Part shown: piece after piece, positions 48,943-49,026 of the stretch
How positions within the stretch are numbered: the stretch's first letter is position 1
Layout of the letters: every line of letters begins with the position of its first letter
NCBI GenBank assembly: GCA_041650175.1
Contig: JBAZLS010000005.1
Coordinates: 1-49,026 of the forward strand
Direction of reading: 5' to 3'
DNA: 49,026 nucleotides
From: Minisyncoccus sp041650175
Lineage (GTDB): Bacteria > Patescibacteriota > Minisyncoccia > Minisyncoccales > Minisyncoccaceae
The notes under the pieces: generated by a model
What the model was told of the DNA's origin: nothing
What the model saw: the letters and a program-made list of their open reading frames with translations, nothing else
Database searches by the model: none
Program-made: the position numbers and the translations under genes

Positions 48943-49026
48943 ATGAAACATAGATATAGTGGGGCTAATATGACAATATATGGCACAACTATCCCGATGG
49001 TACGAGGAATAGCCCAATCTTCATTC
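48943..49026 (+). CDS. Possible start of a gene running off the window
   Basis: From ATG 48943 the frame stays open to the end of the window (28 codons: MKHRYSGANMTIYGTTIPMV...). TATGAT lies about 25 bp upstream. Too little sequence to judge the product. Confidence 0.3.
   Translation, partial: MKHRYSGANMTIYGTTIPMVRGIAQSSF

Overview
The window looks like a chromosomal piece of a bacterium of the Candidate Phyla Radiation (Patescibacteria, Parcubacteria-like). The DNA is AT-rich with short intergenic gaps. It carries compact housekeeping genes (RpoB 1062 aa, S18 about 65 aa), a Parcubacteria-style type IV pilus cluster, and an rpsF-ssb-rpsR operon with no rplI. Most start codons follow A/T-rich leaders without a Shine-Dalgarno sequence. 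The standard genetic code applies: TGA appears as a stop. No rRNA, CRISPR array, integrase or transposase is visible.

Left part (1-17,930) is accessory. It holds two tRNA-Ser genes (UGA at 335-422, GCU at 9315-9402). A single-chain restriction-modification enzyme (nuclease + N6-adenine methylase + target-recognition domain) lies after the first, followed by an inverted tRNA-Ser 3'-end remnant. Next come small genes: two zinc-ribbon proteins, an RNase HI-like protein, a long nucleoside diphosphate kinase, a DUF2178/XRE pair with two matching operator palindromes, a serine hydrolase and a deoxyribosyltransferase-like protein. After the second tRNA is a foldback element with tRNA-like arms. Beyond it is a tight four-gene operon (9994-15077): a GIY-YIG nuclease, a RadC domain fused to a DNA adenine methylase, a second adenine methylase, and an AlwI/BspD6I-like type IIS restriction enzyme whose four catalytic carboxylates can be placed. 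This operon is the best candidate for an undescribed system. The accessory part ends with small membrane proteins, an HhH protein, a broken TspO-like gene and a 170-bp cluster of stem-loops.

Middle part (17,972-32,984): comF on the minus strand, then pilM-pilN-pilO-pilP-like-pilB-pilT-pilC, two tandem pilins, the prepilin peptidase and four pseudopilins, followed with little spacing by ligA and a rodA/ftsW gene. With comF, ssb and recA nearby, the pilus may serve natural DNA uptake as well as attachment or twitching (inference).

Right part (33,391-49,026): rpoB-rpoC behind a good promoter and a terminator-like leader hairpin, ftsK, recA, the minus-strand rpsF-ssb-rpsR operon, a pseudopilin fused to a LamG-like domain, a phosphomannomutase/phosphoglucomutase, trpS, and a small unknown gene. 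Hairpin terminators separate most of these units.
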